Origin: DATKZM01 sp035527975
GTDB lineage: Bacteria; Pseudomonadota; Alphaproteobacteria; JAPULJ01
Direction of reading: 5' to 3'
Length of the DNA stretch: 64,000 nucleotides
Assembly (NCBI GenBank): GCA_035527975.1
Contig: DATKZM010000124.1
Location: 27,563-91,562 of the forward strand
The notes under the pieces: generated by a model
The model's database searches: none
Told to the model about the DNA's origin: nothing
The model's input: the letters and a program-made list of their open reading frames with translations, nothing else
Program-made: the position numbers and the translations under genes
Shown here: piece after piece, positions 1 to 9,777 of the stretch
Numbering within the stretch: position 1 is the stretch's first letter
How the letters are laid out: each line of letters starts with the position of its first letter

Positions 1-29
1 GCTGTCGCCCTGCAGGTAGCCCTCTGCAG

Positions 30-203
30 CTATCCCTTCTTGAGCTTGGTTTCCTTGAACAGCACATGCTTGCGCGCGACCGGGTCGAATTTCCTGAATT
101 CGAGCTTCTCGGTCTGCTTCTTCGGGTTCCTCTTGGCGACATAGAAGAAGCCGGTATCGGCGGTGCTCTGCATCCTGACGAGGATGTTGTCTTTCTTGGC
201 CAT
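30..203 (-). CDS. rpmG: 50S ribosomal protein L33
   Basis: The 57-residue product starts MAKKDNILVRMQSTADTGFF and ends ETKLKKG. It has the basic, short form of bacterial L33, a protein of the large ribosomal subunit near the E site. The internal block YVAKRNPKKQ and the C-terminal KLEFRKFDP match the family. The paired cysteines of zinc-binding L33 forms are absent, so this is a C-minus type. It is the last gene of the conserved alphaproteobacterial block that continues through rnr and topA. I translated it directly because it is short. Confidence 0.95.
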   Translation of the reverse strand: MAKKDNILVRMQSTADTGFFYVAKRNPKKQTEKLEFRKFDPVARKHVLFKETKLKKG

Positions 204-332
204 GCGGCGGTCTTTCTTGCGGTATTCGGTGGCGGGTCTGTCAGCGTTGTCCGAAACTTAGCGCAGCCCGGCTTCAAGTCAAGGCCGGCCAGTCAAGGAC
301 AGGCAGGGCGAGATCAGCTCCAGGCCAACGGA

Positions 333-1925
333 TTAACGCCCGGCCACCGATGTGTGCGAGAGCTGCAGCGAGCGCGTGTAAAGCGCATTGTCATTGAGCA
401 GGCGTTTGGCGAAGGCCAGATCGCCGTCGCCGCCCTCGGCCGCCGGTCCGTCGGCCGCCGGGCAAATTCCGCGCAGTCGGGCCAACCGGTCATGGGTCGG
501 CTTGCGCTGACGTCGCCATTGCAGAAGGGCTTCGGCGGTCCGGTGCCGGCCGGTCTTGATCTCGGTAGCGAGCGCGCCAGGGTTTCCTTTGAGACCGGCC
601 GTGCAAACCGTCGGCAGCACGCCAAGATCCTGAAGCGTGTAGCCCGAAGGCGCATGGAAGCGCGACCAGGTCAGCACCAGCTCGCCTTCATTGGGCAGCC
701 GGAAGACGCTTTGTACGGTGCCCTTGCCGAACGAGTTCGTGCCGACCAGAACCGCGCGGTTGAGGTCCTGCAGCGCTGCTGCGACGATTTCGGAGGACGA
801 CGCCGAGCGGCCGTTGATCAGCACCACCAACGGCTTGCCGCCGGCGATGTCTCCGGCGCCGGCGCTGTAGCGCTGGAAGCTGCCCGGATGGCGTCCTTCG
901 GTCGAGACGATCTGGCCGCCGGTCAGGAACATGTCCGAGACCTCGACCGCCTGGTCGAGCAGGCCGCCGGGATTGTCGCGCAGATCGAGGATCACGCCCT
1001 TGAACGCGTCGCCCGTGGCGCGCCGCGCCTTGCGGACGGCCCGCGCCAGCTCGGCGGATGTGCGCTGATTGAAACGCGTCAGGCGCACATGGGCGATACC
1101 GCCCTCGCGCTTGAGGAAGACCGTACTGGCGATGACATGCGCGCGGACGATGTTGATCGACACGCTTTTTGGGGCGGATTTGCGCGCGACGCTGAGGCGG
1201 ACCTGCGAGCCGTTGGGGCCACGCAGCCGCTTGACCACATCGCGCAGCTTCATGCCGGTGATCGGCACGCCGTCAATCTGGATGATCGCATCGGCGGCCT
1301 TGAGCCCGGCCCGCTCGGCCGGGGTCTCCGGAAACACGATGACGACTTTGGTCACGCCGTCATCCTGGCGGATACGCACGCCGATGCCGACAAAGCCCGA
1401 TCGCGAAGCCCGGTTCTCGCGCGCCTGATCGGCGGTGGCATAGCGCGAATAGCGGTCGAGGCGAAGGAGGGCGGCGTCGAATACGATTTTGTAGATGTCT
1501 TCCGCTGACGCCTTCTTGATGGCCGGCGAATAGATCCGGCTTGCCTGCACCACGGCGGTCGTCAGATTGGCCCAGCCATCGATATCGTTGGCCGCCGGCG
1601 CCTTGAAGGTGGCGACTGGCTTTTGGCTGCTGACCACCTCGACCTGGCCCTTGGCTTTGCGAACCGCGATGGTGCTGTCAAGCTGGGTGATGCCCTTTAA
1701 CCCGCTGAGCGCCACGGTCTCCAGTGAGACCCGTTCAATGTAGCGATCGCGGATATGCTGGAAGGCAATCCCGAAGACCCGGCCGGCCGCGTTCTCGAAT
1801 GATTGCCCTCCGGTCTCGGTGGTGCTGGCACACGCACTACCGAAGAGGACAAGAGCCGGGACGAGAACCCGGATCAGCAGGCGACACGGTGAGGCGGCGC
1901 GCGCCGAGGATGTGAGGCTTTTCAT
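333..1925 (-). CDS. S41 family C-terminal processing peptidase with PDZ domain
   Basis: The 530-residue protein has an N-terminal hydrophobic segment ending in Cys32 (LFGSAC), so it is probably an envelope lipoprotein or secreted. A PDZ domain follows around residues 175-260 (GFVGIGVRIRQDDG, then ETPAERAGLKAADAI). The S41 protease core contains the RDNPGGLLDQAVEVSD block, the serine-bearing GRSASSSEIVAAAL and the lysine-bearing NSFGKGTVQS, which form the Ser/Lys dyad of CtpA/Prc-type proteases. This family trims C-termini of periplasmic proteins. The region after about residue 440 is Arg-rich and not recognisable. The gene lies between rpmG and rnr on the same strand. The specific substrate cannot be told. 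Confidence 0.88.
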   Translation of the reverse strand: MKSLTSSARAASPCRLLIRVLVPALVLFGSACASTTETGGQSFENAAGRVFGIAFQHIRDRYIERVSLETVALSGLKGITQLDSTIAVRKAKGQVEVVSSQKPVATFKAPAANDIDGWANLTTAVVQASRIYSPAIKKASAEDIYKIVFDAALLRLDRYSRYATADQARENRASRSGFVGIGVRIRQDDGVTKVVIVFPETPAERAGLKAADAIIQIDGVPITGMKLRDVVKRLRGPNGSQVRLSVARKSAPKSVSINIVRAHVIASTVFLKREGGIAHVRLTRFNQRTSAELARAVRKARRATGDAFKGVILDLRDNPGGLLDQAVEVSDMFLTGGQIVSTEGRHPGSFQRYSAGAGDIAGGKPLVVLINGRSASSSEIVAAALQDLNRAVLVGTNSFGKGTVQSVFRLPNEGELVLTWSRFHAPSGYTLQDLGVLPTVCTAGLKGNPGALATEIKTGRHRTAEALLQWRRQRKPTHDRLARLRGICPAADGPAAEGGDGDLAFAKRLLNDNALYTRSLQLSHTSVAGR

Positions 1926-2037
1926 GGCGGGTAATTTAATAGCGGAATGACGCCCGGCACAGAAAAAACTTTGGATTTTTGATAATTCGGTTAATGCGCG
2001 CGTGGTTTCAACATCACTGCGTAGGCGGATTTTACAG

Positions 2038-4281
2038 TTAACCCCGGCGCTTGCCGCCGCGTGGCCGCCCGCCGACCGGCCCGTGTGAGCGGGCTTTTGG
2101 CCTGTATCCGCGCCGTTGTTTGCCGTTTTTGGGCCCGGCGTCCATCAGCTCCAGGAGGAGGCTGCCAGTGATCGGGTCGGCTTCGGCGAGGCGCACTTCA
2201 GCCGGATCGCCAAGGCGATAGGTATGGCCGCTCTCGCGCCCGACCAGGCGATGGCCGGTCTCGTCATGGTCATAATAGTCGCCCGGCAGGGTCGAAATCG
2301 GGACCAGCCCGTCGGCCCCGGTCTCATTCAGGGTGATAAAGAGCCCGAACCGCGTCACCCCGTTGATCGTGCCATCGAACGTCGCCCCGACGCGGTCGGC
2401 AAGATAGGCGGCGGTGAACCGGTTGACGGCGTCACGCTCGGCCGCCGAAGCGCGCCGTTCGGTATCGGAGATATGGCGGGCGGTCTCCTTCAGGCCCTCG
2501 CGGGCGTCCTGGCCGATCCCGCCCTGTCCCAGCTTGAGGGCGCCAATGAGAGCCCGGTGGACGACCAGATCGGCATAGCGCCGGATGGGCGAGGTGAAAT
2601 GGGCATAGCGCGACAGCGCCAGTCCAAAATGCCCGATATTGCCCGGGTCGTATTCGGCGCGGGCCTGGGCGCGCAGCACCAGCTCGTTCAGCAGCCGCTC
2701 ATGCGGCTCGCCCTTCGCCTTGATGAGCAGGCGGTTGAGGTGCTCGGGCTTGACCACTTGTCCGCGTGCGAGCTTGAGCCCGACGGAGTCGAGGAACTCC
2801 CGCAAGGCTTCGAGCTTTTCCGGGTCGGGCGCATCGTGGATGCGGTAGATGCACGGTGCACGCGCCTTCTCCAGCGTCTCCGCGGCGGCGACGTTGGCGG
2901 CGATCATGAACGCCTCGATCAGGCGGTGCGAGACAAGCCGCGGCCGCAAAGCCACGCGCTCCACGCGGCCCTGGGTGTCGAGGAATATCTGGCGCTCGGG
3001 CAGATCGAGGTCGAGGGTCTTGCGGGCGTCCCGGGCGCGTTCCAGCGCCTCGTAGGCGCCCTTTAGCGGCGCCAGCACGCGATCGAGGAGGGGAGCGGTC
3101 GTCTCGTCGCTCCGGCCGTCGAAGGCTGCCTGCACCTGTTCATAAGTCAGCCGCGCCGCCGAACACATGACCGTGCGCGTGAACCTGTGCCCAAGCAGGC
3201 GGCCGTCCCGGTCGATCCGCATGTGGCAGGCCAGCGCGCCGCGATCCTCGCCGGGCTTCAGCGAACACAGCCCGTTCGACAGCGCCTCGGGCAGCATCGG
3301 CACCACACGGTCGGGAAAATAGACCGAATTGCCGCGCTCGTGCGCTGCCCGGTTGAGGGCGCTGCCGGGCCGCACATAATGGGCCACATCCGCGATGGCC
3401 ACGATGAGCTTGTAGCCGCCGGCGTTCTTGGGATCGTCGTCGCCAGCGGCCCAGACCGCATCGTCGAAATCGCGCGCATCGGCGCCGTCGATGGTGATCA
3501 GCGGCACTGCGCGGAGATCTTCGCGGCCGTCCGGCGAAACGGGCTTGGCCGCTTCCGCCTCGGCGATGGCCTGGGCAGGGAAGATGCTCGGAATATCATG
3601 ACTGTGAATGGCAATCAGGCTGATCGCCTGGGGCGCGTGCGTATCGCCTAGCCGTTCGATGACCCGTGCCTGGCGCAGTCCCAGGGCGCGACCCGGCAAT
3701 ACCTCCGCCAACACCAGATCCCCTGGCGTCGCGCCGCCGGCATCAGCCTGCGTGACCGCCAATTCGTGCCGAAACTTGCGGTCGGTCGGCCGGATGCGGC
3801 CGGCCCGCTCGTGCCGCTCATAGACCCCCAGCACGCGGTCGGGGGCAGCAGAGATGCGGCGGATCAGGCGGCCCTCGTAGTCGCCCTCGGTAAGCCTGGT
3901 AAGGCGGGCCAGCAACCGCTCGCCGATGCCCGCGGCAAGGCGGCCGCCGCGCTCGGGCGCCATCAGGATACGCGGCGGCGGGGTTTCGTCGCGCCAGTCG
4001 ACCGGCTTGGCGATCAGCTCGCCGTCGGCGTCAATCTCGGCGATCTCGACCACTGCGACCGGGGGCAGGGCGCCGGGCTCGCGCACCCGCTTGCGCCGGC
4101 GCTCGATCAGCCCATCGTCGGCAAGGCGCCGCAAGAGGTCGCGCAAGGCGCCCCGCTGACCGCCCTTGAGGCGAAAGGCGCGCGCGATTTCGCGCTCGCC
4201 CGGCGCGCCGCCCTGCGAGCGGATGTATTCCAGAACCTCATCTCGGCTCGGAAAGGGTGCTTGTTTCTGCTTGGCTGCCAA
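2038..4281 (-). CDS. rnr: Ribonuclease R, 3'-5' exoribonuclease
   Basis: The 747-residue protein has the RNase II/R layout: an N-terminal helix-turn-helix (EVLEYIRSQGGAPGEREIAR), cold-shock OB folds, the RNB catalytic domain and a C-terminal S1 domain. The RNB metal site is visible in TIDGADARDFDDAVWA, which carries the family's Asp cluster. Further RNB motifs are RAAHERGNSVYFPDRVVPMLP and FTSPIRRYADLVVHRALIG. The Lys/Arg-rich tail (KQRRGYRPKARSHG) is typical of RNase R. It degrades structured RNA and, in the family, works with tmRNA quality control; smpB is also in this window but 56 kb away. It sits 77 bp downstream of topA, so co-transcription is likely. Confidence 0.96.
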   Translation of the reverse strand: MAAKQKQAPFPSRDEVLEYIRSQGGAPGEREIARAFRLKGGQRGALRDLLRRLADDGLIERRRKRVREPGALPPVAVVEIAEIDADGELIAKPVDWRDETPPPRILMAPERGGRLAAGIGERLLARLTRLTEGDYEGRLIRRISAAPDRVLGVYERHERAGRIRPTDRKFRHELAVTQADAGGATPGDLVLAEVLPGRALGLRQARVIERLGDTHAPQAISLIAIHSHDIPSIFPAQAIAEAEAAKPVSPDGREDLRAVPLITIDGADARDFDDAVWAAGDDDPKNAGGYKLIVAIADVAHYVRPGSALNRAAHERGNSVYFPDRVVPMLPEALSNGLCSLKPGEDRGALACHMRIDRDGRLLGHRFTRTVMCSAARLTYEQVQAAFDGRSDETTAPLLDRVLAPLKGAYEALERARDARKTLDLDLPERQIFLDTQGRVERVALRPRLVSHRLIEAFMIAANVAAAETLEKARAPCIYRIHDAPDPEKLEALREFLDSVGLKLARGQVVKPEHLNRLLIKAKGEPHERLLNELVLRAQARAEYDPGNIGHFGLALSRYAHFTSPIRRYADLVVHRALIGALKLGQGGIGQDAREGLKETARHISDTERRASAAERDAVNRFTAAYLADRVGATFDGTINGVTRFGLFITLNETGADGLVPISTLPGDYYDHDETGHRLVGRESGHTYRLGDPAEVRLAEADPITGSLLLELMDAGPKNGKQRRGYRPKARSHGPVGGRPRGGKRRG

Positions 4282-4358
4282 AGTCTGCTGGGTTCAGGCG
4301 GCCGCCCAGGCGTTCCTTCGAAGAAGGTTCGCGCGCGACCGCATCTCTCTCATCGTCT

Positions 4359-7046
4359 CTATTCGGCCGCGGGTTCGGCGGCGGTCTTGGTGCTTGCGCT
4401 TTTGCCCGGAGATTTGCGCGCCGTGGCTGTCTTTTTCGATTTAGTGGTCTTCTTGGCTTTTGTCGATTTCTTCGCTGGCTTTTTTGCCGTGCCGCCCTTG
4501 CCGCCTTTCGCCGCCTTGGCTGCGATCAGTTCGACCGCCTGGTCGAGTGTGACGTCTTCGACGCCCATATCCTTGGGCAGGCTGGCGAAGACGCGTCCGT
4601 GGCGCACGTAGGGCCCGTAGCGGCCGACGCCGGCGCTGACTACCTTGCCATCCTCGGGATGTTCGCCCAGGCGTTTGGTGTTGCCGCCATTGCCGCCGCG
4701 GCCCTTGTTCGGCTGGGCCAGCAGGTCGACCGCGCGGTTGAGGCCGATGGTCAGCACGTCGTCGGTTGTCTCCAGCGACTTGTATGTCTTCTCGTGCTGG
4801 ACGTAGGGACCGTAGCGGCCGATACCGGCCTTGATCGATTTTCCGCCTTCGGGGTGCTTGCCAACCTCGCGCGGCAGCGACAGCAGCTTGCAGGCGAGAT
4901 CGAACTCAATGGTCTCGGGCGGCAAGGTCTTCGGCAGGGTCACACGCTTGGGCTTTTCCTCGTCTTCGGCCATGCCGAGCTGCACATACGGCCCGTAAGG
5001 TCCGGTGCGCACCGAGACCGGCTTGCCGGTCTCCGGGTCGTTGCCGAGCTCACGGGTGGCGCCGTTGGCGCCGGCCTCGCCGTTCTTGCCGTTGGCCACC
5101 GTGAGCGGGCTGGTGTAGCGGCAATCGGGATAGTTCGAGCAGCCGATAAAGGCGCCGAACTTGCCAAGCTTGAGCCCCAGCCGGCCATCCTCGCAGGACG
5201 TGCATTTGCGGGGATCGGGCTGGCCCTCGATCTGTGGGAAGAAATGCGGTCCGAGCGCTTCGTCGAGCGCGTCGATCACTTGCGTGATCGTAAGGTCCTT
5301 GGTGCCGTCGATCGCGGCGCTGAAGCCGGTCCAGAAGTCGCGGAGCACGGCCTTCCACTGCATCGTGCCGTTGGAGATCTCGTCCAGCTTGTCTTCAAGA
5401 TCGGCCGTGAAGTCGTACTCGACGTAGCGCTTGAAAAAATTGTTGAGGAAGGTGGTGACGACGCGGCCGCGATCTTCCGGCACGAAGCGCCGTGCGTCGA
5501 GCTTCACATAGTCGCGGTCCTGGAGCACCTGAATGATGGAGGCATAGGTCGAGGGCCGACCGATGCCGAGCTCCTCCAATTTCTTGACCAGGCTCGCCTC
5601 GCTGTAACGCGGCGGCGGCTGGGTGAAATGCTGCTCGGGCGCGATCTCGCCGCGGCCCAGCGCCTCACCCTGCTCCATGGCCGGCAGCCGTTTGTCCTCG
5701 CTGCCTGGGCCGCCTGGACCGTCTGCGCCGCCTGTGCCGTTCGCGGCGCTGTCGTCGCTGCTTTCCTGGTAGACGGCAAGGAAGCCGTCGAAGGCCACCA
5801 CCGAGCCGCTGGCGCGAAGCTCGGTGCGCTTGTCGCCCGCCTCGATGCGGATCACCACCTGGTCGAGCCGGGCGCTTTCCATCTCCGAGGCCACGGTGCG
5901 TTTCCAGATCAGCTTGTAGAGCCGAAGCTGGTCGCGATCGAGGTGCCCGGCGACGTCGCGCGGCTGGCGCGACAGATCGGTCGGCCGGATCGCCTCGTGG
6001 GCTTCCTGCGCGTTCTTGGCCTTGGTCTTGTAGATGCGCGGCTGGTCCGGCAGATAGGCGGGCCCGTATTTGCGTTCGATGAGCGTGCGGCAGCCTTCGA
6101 TCGCCTCGCGCGAGAGGCTTACCGAATCGGTCCGCATATAGGTGATCAGCCCGACCGTCTCGCCGCCGAGGTTGATGCCCTCATAGAGCTGCTGGGCAAG
6201 ACGCATGGTCTGGCTGGCGGCGAAGCGCAGCTTGCGCGAGGCCTCCTGCTGCAGCGTCGAGGTCGTGAAGGGCGCGTAAGGGTTCCGCTTGACCTGCTTC
6301 TTTTCCACCGAGGCGATGGAAAAACGTCCGGCTTCCAGTGCCGCGACCGCGATCGCGGTCTTGTCCTTGTCGCCAAGTGAGAGCTTGTCGAGCTTCTTGC
6401 CGTCGAGATGGGACAGGCGTGCGGTGAACTTTTGCTCGCGCGGCGTCGCGAACTCGACGTCGACGGTCCAGTATTCCTCGGCATTGAAGACCTCGATCTC
6501 TAGCTCGCGCTCGCAGATAAGGCGGAGCGCCACCGACTGCACGCGGCCGGCGGACTTGCTGCCGGGCAGCTTGCGCCACAGCACCGGCGACAGCGTGAAG
6601 CCGACCAGATAGTCGAGCGCGCGGCGCGCGAAATAGGCCGCGATCAGCTCGTCATTGAGCTCGCGCGGATTGCGCACGGCGTCGAGCACCGCATCCTTGG
6701 TAACCTCGTGGAAGACCACGCGCTTGACGTCGATGCCGTTCAGCACGCCCTTTTCGTGCAGCACCTGCTGGACGTGCCATGAGATCGCCTCGCCCTCGCG
6801 GTCCGGATCGGTCGCGAGATATAGATGCTCGGCGCCCTTGAGCGCCTTGGCGATCTCGGTGATGCGCGGGGCCGCGCGCTCGCTGACCTGCCAGCTCATC
6901 GCGAAGTCCTCGTCCGGCCGCACCGAGCCGTCCTTGGCCGGCAGGTCGCGGACATGGCCAAAGCTCGCCAGCACCGTGTACCCGCTACCGAGGTACTTGT
7001 TGATGGTCTTTGCTTTGGCCGGAGATTCGACGACGACGACGTCCAT
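4359..7046 (-). CDS. topA: DNA topoisomerase I (type IA)
   Basis: The 895-residue enzyme relaxes negative supercoils by cutting one strand. The TOPRIM domain opens the protein (VVVVESPAKAKTI, then ATDPDREGEAI around residue 79). The catalytic tyrosine is Tyr303 in GLITYMRTDS. A C4 zinc ribbon follows (CTSCEDGRLGLKLG, then CSNYPDCRY). After it come several repeats of the GRYGPYV type and a Lys/Ala-rich tail that probably binds DNA. It starts 51 bp downstream of the dprA stop, in the usual dprA-topA-rnr order of alphaproteobacteria. Confidence 0.97.
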   Translation of the reverse strand: MDVVVVESPAKAKTINKYLGSGYTVLASFGHVRDLPAKDGSVRPDEDFAMSWQVSERAAPRITEIAKALKGAEHLYLATDPDREGEAISWHVQQVLHEKGVLNGIDVKRVVFHEVTKDAVLDAVRNPRELNDELIAAYFARRALDYLVGFTLSPVLWRKLPGSKSAGRVQSVALRLICERELEIEVFNAEEYWTVDVEFATPREQKFTARLSHLDGKKLDKLSLGDKDKTAIAVAALEAGRFSIASVEKKQVKRNPYAPFTTSTLQQEASRKLRFAASQTMRLAQQLYEGINLGGETVGLITYMRTDSVSLSREAIEGCRTLIERKYGPAYLPDQPRIYKTKAKNAQEAHEAIRPTDLSRQPRDVAGHLDRDQLRLYKLIWKRTVASEMESARLDQVVIRIEAGDKRTELRASGSVVAFDGFLAVYQESSDDSAANGTGGADGPGGPGSEDKRLPAMEQGEALGRGEIAPEQHFTQPPPRYSEASLVKKLEELGIGRPSTYASIIQVLQDRDYVKLDARRFVPEDRGRVVTTFLNNFFKRYVEYDFTADLEDKLDEISNGTMQWKAVLRDFWTGFSAAIDGTKDLTITQVIDALDEALGPHFFPQIEGQPDPRKCTSCEDGRLGLKLGKFGAFIGCSNYPDCRYTSPLTVANGKNGEAGANGATRELGNDPETGKPVSVRTGPYGPYVQLGMAEDEEKPKRVTLPKTLPPETIEFDLACKLLSLPREVGKHPEGGKSIKAGIGRYGPYVQHEKTYKSLETTDDVLTIGLNRAVDLLAQPNKGRGGNGGNTKRLGEHPEDGKVVSAGVGRYGPYVRHGRVFASLPKDMGVEDVTLDQAVELIAAKAAKGGKGGTAKKPAKKSTKAKKTTKSKKTATARKSPGKSASTKTAAEPAAE

Positions 7047-7097
7047 GAAGACCTTGAACGTTGAGGGACCCGTGGCGGCACCATGACCGCCCGATGG

Positions 7098-8225
7098 TTA
7101 CTCGATGATTAACGACACCCGTCCGCCCGGATGGCGCTCGATGCGTCCGGCAAGCTCAAGCTCGAGCAGAACCACCGCGACGAGAGCCGCAGACACTTGG
7201 CATTCGCGGATCAGTTCGTCAACTGCTGCCGGACTGGGAGAGAGCAATTCGACAATGTTTTTTCGTGCGGCGTCGAGCCCGTCGGGTGGCGGTGGGCTCA
7301 CCGGCCGCGCATCGAAGGAGGGGCCGGCCGGCTCTTCGAGCGGCCGTGTCATCTGTTCGAAAATCGTCTGCAGCACGTCGTCGGCGCTCTCGGTCAGCGT
7401 CGCGCCCTGGCGGATCAAATTGTTCGTGCCGCGTGCCCGTGGATCGAGCGGCGAGCCTGGAACCGCGAAGACTTCGCGGCCCTGCTCCAGGGCCATCCGC
7501 GCGGTGATCAGCGAGCCCGACCGGAGCGCAGCCTCGACCACCACCACGCCCAGCGAAAGCCCGGAGATCAACCGGTTGCGGCGCGGAAAATGCCGGGCGA
7601 CCGGCTCGGTGCCCGGCGGCGATTCGGCCAGCACCACGCCGCGCGCGGCGATGTCCTCATAAAGCGCCTGGTTTTCCTTGGGATAGACCACATCGATCCC
7701 GCCGGCGACCACGGCCACCGTGCCGCTGTCCAGCGCGCCCTTGTGCGCGGCGGTATCGATGCCGCGCGCCAGGCCGGAGACGACGCTCACGCCGGCGCTG
7801 CCGAGATCGGCGGCGAGCTGTGCGGCCAGGCGCCGGCCGTTTGCCGATGCGTTGCGCGCGCCGACGACGGCGACCATCGGACGCTCCAGCAATTCTGCGC
7901 GGCCGAGCCGCGCGATCAGCGGCGGGGCATCCTCGATCGCGCCGAGACCACGGGGATAGTCCAGCTCACCATGGGCGATCAGGGCGGCGCCGATCTCCTC
8001 GATCCGCGCCAGCTCGCGTTCCGCCACATCCAGGGGACAGATCTTTATCTTGCGCTTACCACCGCGGCCTGCGAGTGCGGGCAGGGCCTCAAGCGCCGCG
8101 CCGGCCGAGCCGTAGTATTGCAGCAAGTGGAAAAACGTGATCGGTCCGACATTCTCGCTGCGGATCAGGCGCAGCCAGTCGGCCCGCTCGGATTGGTTGA
8201 GTTGTTGGCGATGCTGCCCGGTCAC
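7098..8225 (-). CDS. dprA: DNA processing protein DprA (Smf)
   Basis: The 375-residue protein has an N-terminal helical region (DWLRLIRSENVGPITFFHLL), the Rossmann-like DprA core (VAVVGARNASANGRRLA, SGLARGIDTAAHKGAL, FPRRNRLISGLSLGVVVVEA, GTNNLIRQGA) and a C-terminal winged-helix-like domain. DprA loads RecA on incoming single-stranded DNA in transformation, though it is conserved in many non-competent bacteria. In many relatives it follows plsY directly; here three unrelated genes lie between them. Confidence 0.95.
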   Translation of the reverse strand: MTGQHRQQLNQSERADWLRLIRSENVGPITFFHLLQYYGSAGAALEALPALAGRGGKRKIKICPLDVAERELARIEEIGAALIAHGELDYPRGLGAIEDAPPLIARLGRAELLERPMVAVVGARNASANGRRLAAQLAADLGSAGVSVVSGLARGIDTAAHKGALDSGTVAVVAGGIDVVYPKENQALYEDIAARGVVLAESPPGTEPVARHFPRRNRLISGLSLGVVVVEAALRSGSLITARMALEQGREVFAVPGSPLDPRARGTNNLIRQGATLTESADDVLQTIFEQMTRPLEEPAGPSFDARPVSPPPPDGLDAARKNIVELLSPSPAAVDELIRECQVSAALVAVVLLELELAGRIERHPGGRVSLIIE

Positions 8226-8281
8226 GCTTCAGCTTCACCCCGCGCGAGGGGCGGGTCAAGTGCTGGAGATCCAGTTGGCGG

Positions 8282-9715
8282 TCAGCCCGCTAACGGGATC
8301 TCCTGGTCGAACCGGTAGGGCGCGGTCGGCTGGTTGACGAACGGCGCAATGGCGTCGCCGGTCAGGAACGTCGCACCGGCCGCCACCGTGGCGGAGAACA
8401 GCTCGTCTGTGTCGACGCCGAAAAAGTGGCTGTTCATGCCGCCCGCGTTGGCGCCGCGAACGAACCGGCCGATGGCCTCCTCGATCGCTGCATCGCTCAT
8501 GCGGCGCAGCTCGCGTGCGCTCAAATCGCATCCGATCGATTTGACGCCGACCGGCGCATAACGCTGGACATCCGGCTCGAGCAGCGAGATGCGCAGGTTG
8601 AGCGCCTTGACGGCGGTCCGGTAACGGCCGGCGACCTCGACGATGCGCGATACAGGCAAGGTCGGCACCACGCCGACCAATTCCAGCACAAGATGATCGC
8701 GGACCAGCGCGTTTACCGCCGACAGGGACCGCAGAACGCGATGTGAATTGGAGAGCGAGCGCAGATTGGCCATGGCGCCGATGATCGTTTCATGGCCGGA
8801 GACGATCGATTTTTGCGTGTCCTTGATGACGCGTCGCACCAGTAGCAGATCCATGGCCAGCACGAGTTCGTCAGACCCATGCTGCGGGTAGGCGGCGTTG
8901 CCGGTGACCCATACGCCGTGCAGCAGGCGCCGGCGGGGCAGGCCGACAAAAATGCCGACCGTCTGGTTGGGAACGTGCAGCATCGGCCGGTAGGTGGTTG
9001 ACAGCGGCTCTGAATCAAATGAGCCCGCACCGACATCGGCGCAGATTTTTCGCGCGTCGGCTTCATCGTCCAGGGCACGGTCGAGATCGTCGACGGTGGC
9101 GCTTTCCGGGTTGGGCATCAGCTTGTCGACGGGCGCGGTGATCATCTCGGCGGTGATCGCGTCATCGAATTCGCTGTCCTGCATCAACAGCAGACAGATC
9201 TCGCGGCTGATCGCTTCGGCATGCCAGGCCGCCTCGCGTTCGCTGAGTTCGCCGAACACGACAATGAAGGCGTGGTCCCGGTAGCGGGTGAAGACGTCGG
9301 CCGCATCCAGCCGGTCGCTGAGCACCATCTCGGCCAGCGCCATCGCGCGCGCGGCCAGGGTACGCCAGCGCTCGCCGGCCTGGTCGCGCGCATCGCCCAG
9401 ATTGACCATCTGGACCTTGCCGGCGCTGGGCTTGATGCCGCGTGTCTGGATGCTGGTGAGGATGCGATTGACGGCGGCGTGGTCGACCGCGAGGACCGGC
9501 TTCGTGTCGACCGCCGCCGGCTCTTCGGCCCGGTCGCGTTTTCGCGGTCGGGCCGGCGCGGCGTGCGTATAGTCTGGATGATCTTCGGCGCTTGGATTCA
9601 GCAGCCGGTAGAGCCAATCGACCAGGCGCGCAAAGAGTCCGGGCGAGGGATCACCCTCGCCGCGCTTGCCGCCGCCGCGGGGCGTGCGGGCCAATGTGCG
9701 ATCACCGTCTGCCAT
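8282..9715 (-). CDS. Degenerate GGDEF-EAL-like protein
   Basis: This 477-residue protein has no obvious standard annotation. Two segments resemble cyclic-di-GMP domains that have lost their active sites. Residues 80-180 look like a GGDEF fold with RYRDHAF (144-150) in the position of RxGGDEF. Residues 241-460 look like an EAL fold: YRPMLHVPN at its start, F-V-G-L where the EAL signature would be, a LVLELVGVVP strand, and the end block GVDTDELFSATVAAGATFLTGD, which parallels the family's GVET...G...QG ending. No metal ligands of an active phosphodiesterase are evident. It could be a c-di-GMP-insensitive scaffold. The domain assignment is my inference from pattern, not a search result. Confidence 0.6.
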   Translation of the reverse strand: MADGDRTLARTPRGGGKRGEGDPSPGLFARLVDWLYRLLNPSAEDHPDYTHAAPARPRKRDRAEEPAAVDTKPVLAVDHAAVNRILTSIQTRGIKPSAGKVQMVNLGDARDQAGERWRTLAARAMALAEMVLSDRLDAADVFTRYRDHAFIVVFGELSEREAAWHAEAISREICLLLMQDSEFDDAITAEMITAPVDKLMPNPESATVDDLDRALDDEADARKICADVGAGSFDSEPLSTTYRPMLHVPNQTVGIFVGLPRRRLLHGVWVTGNAAYPQHGSDELVLAMDLLLVRRVIKDTQKSIVSGHETIIGAMANLRSLSNSHRVLRSLSAVNALVRDHLVLELVGVVPTLPVSRIVEVAGRYRTAVKALNLRISLLEPDVQRYAPVGVKSIGCDLSARELRRMSDAAIEEAIGRFVRGANAGGMNSHFFGVDTDELFSATVAAGATFLTGDAIAPFVNQPTAPYRFDQEIPLAG

Positions 9716-9777
9716 GCCCCGATTTATACGGCGCTGGCGTTAACAATCCGTTGGGAATAAAGGGCGAAATCCACCGT

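Noticed and set aside
66..1508. A long open frame on the plus strand across the S41 protease gene (and similar long frames opposite rnr, topA, gatB and the acyl-CoA ligase).
   Set aside because: It is antisense to a gene with clear family motifs. GC-rich codon bias creates such shadows, and the translated product resembles nothing.
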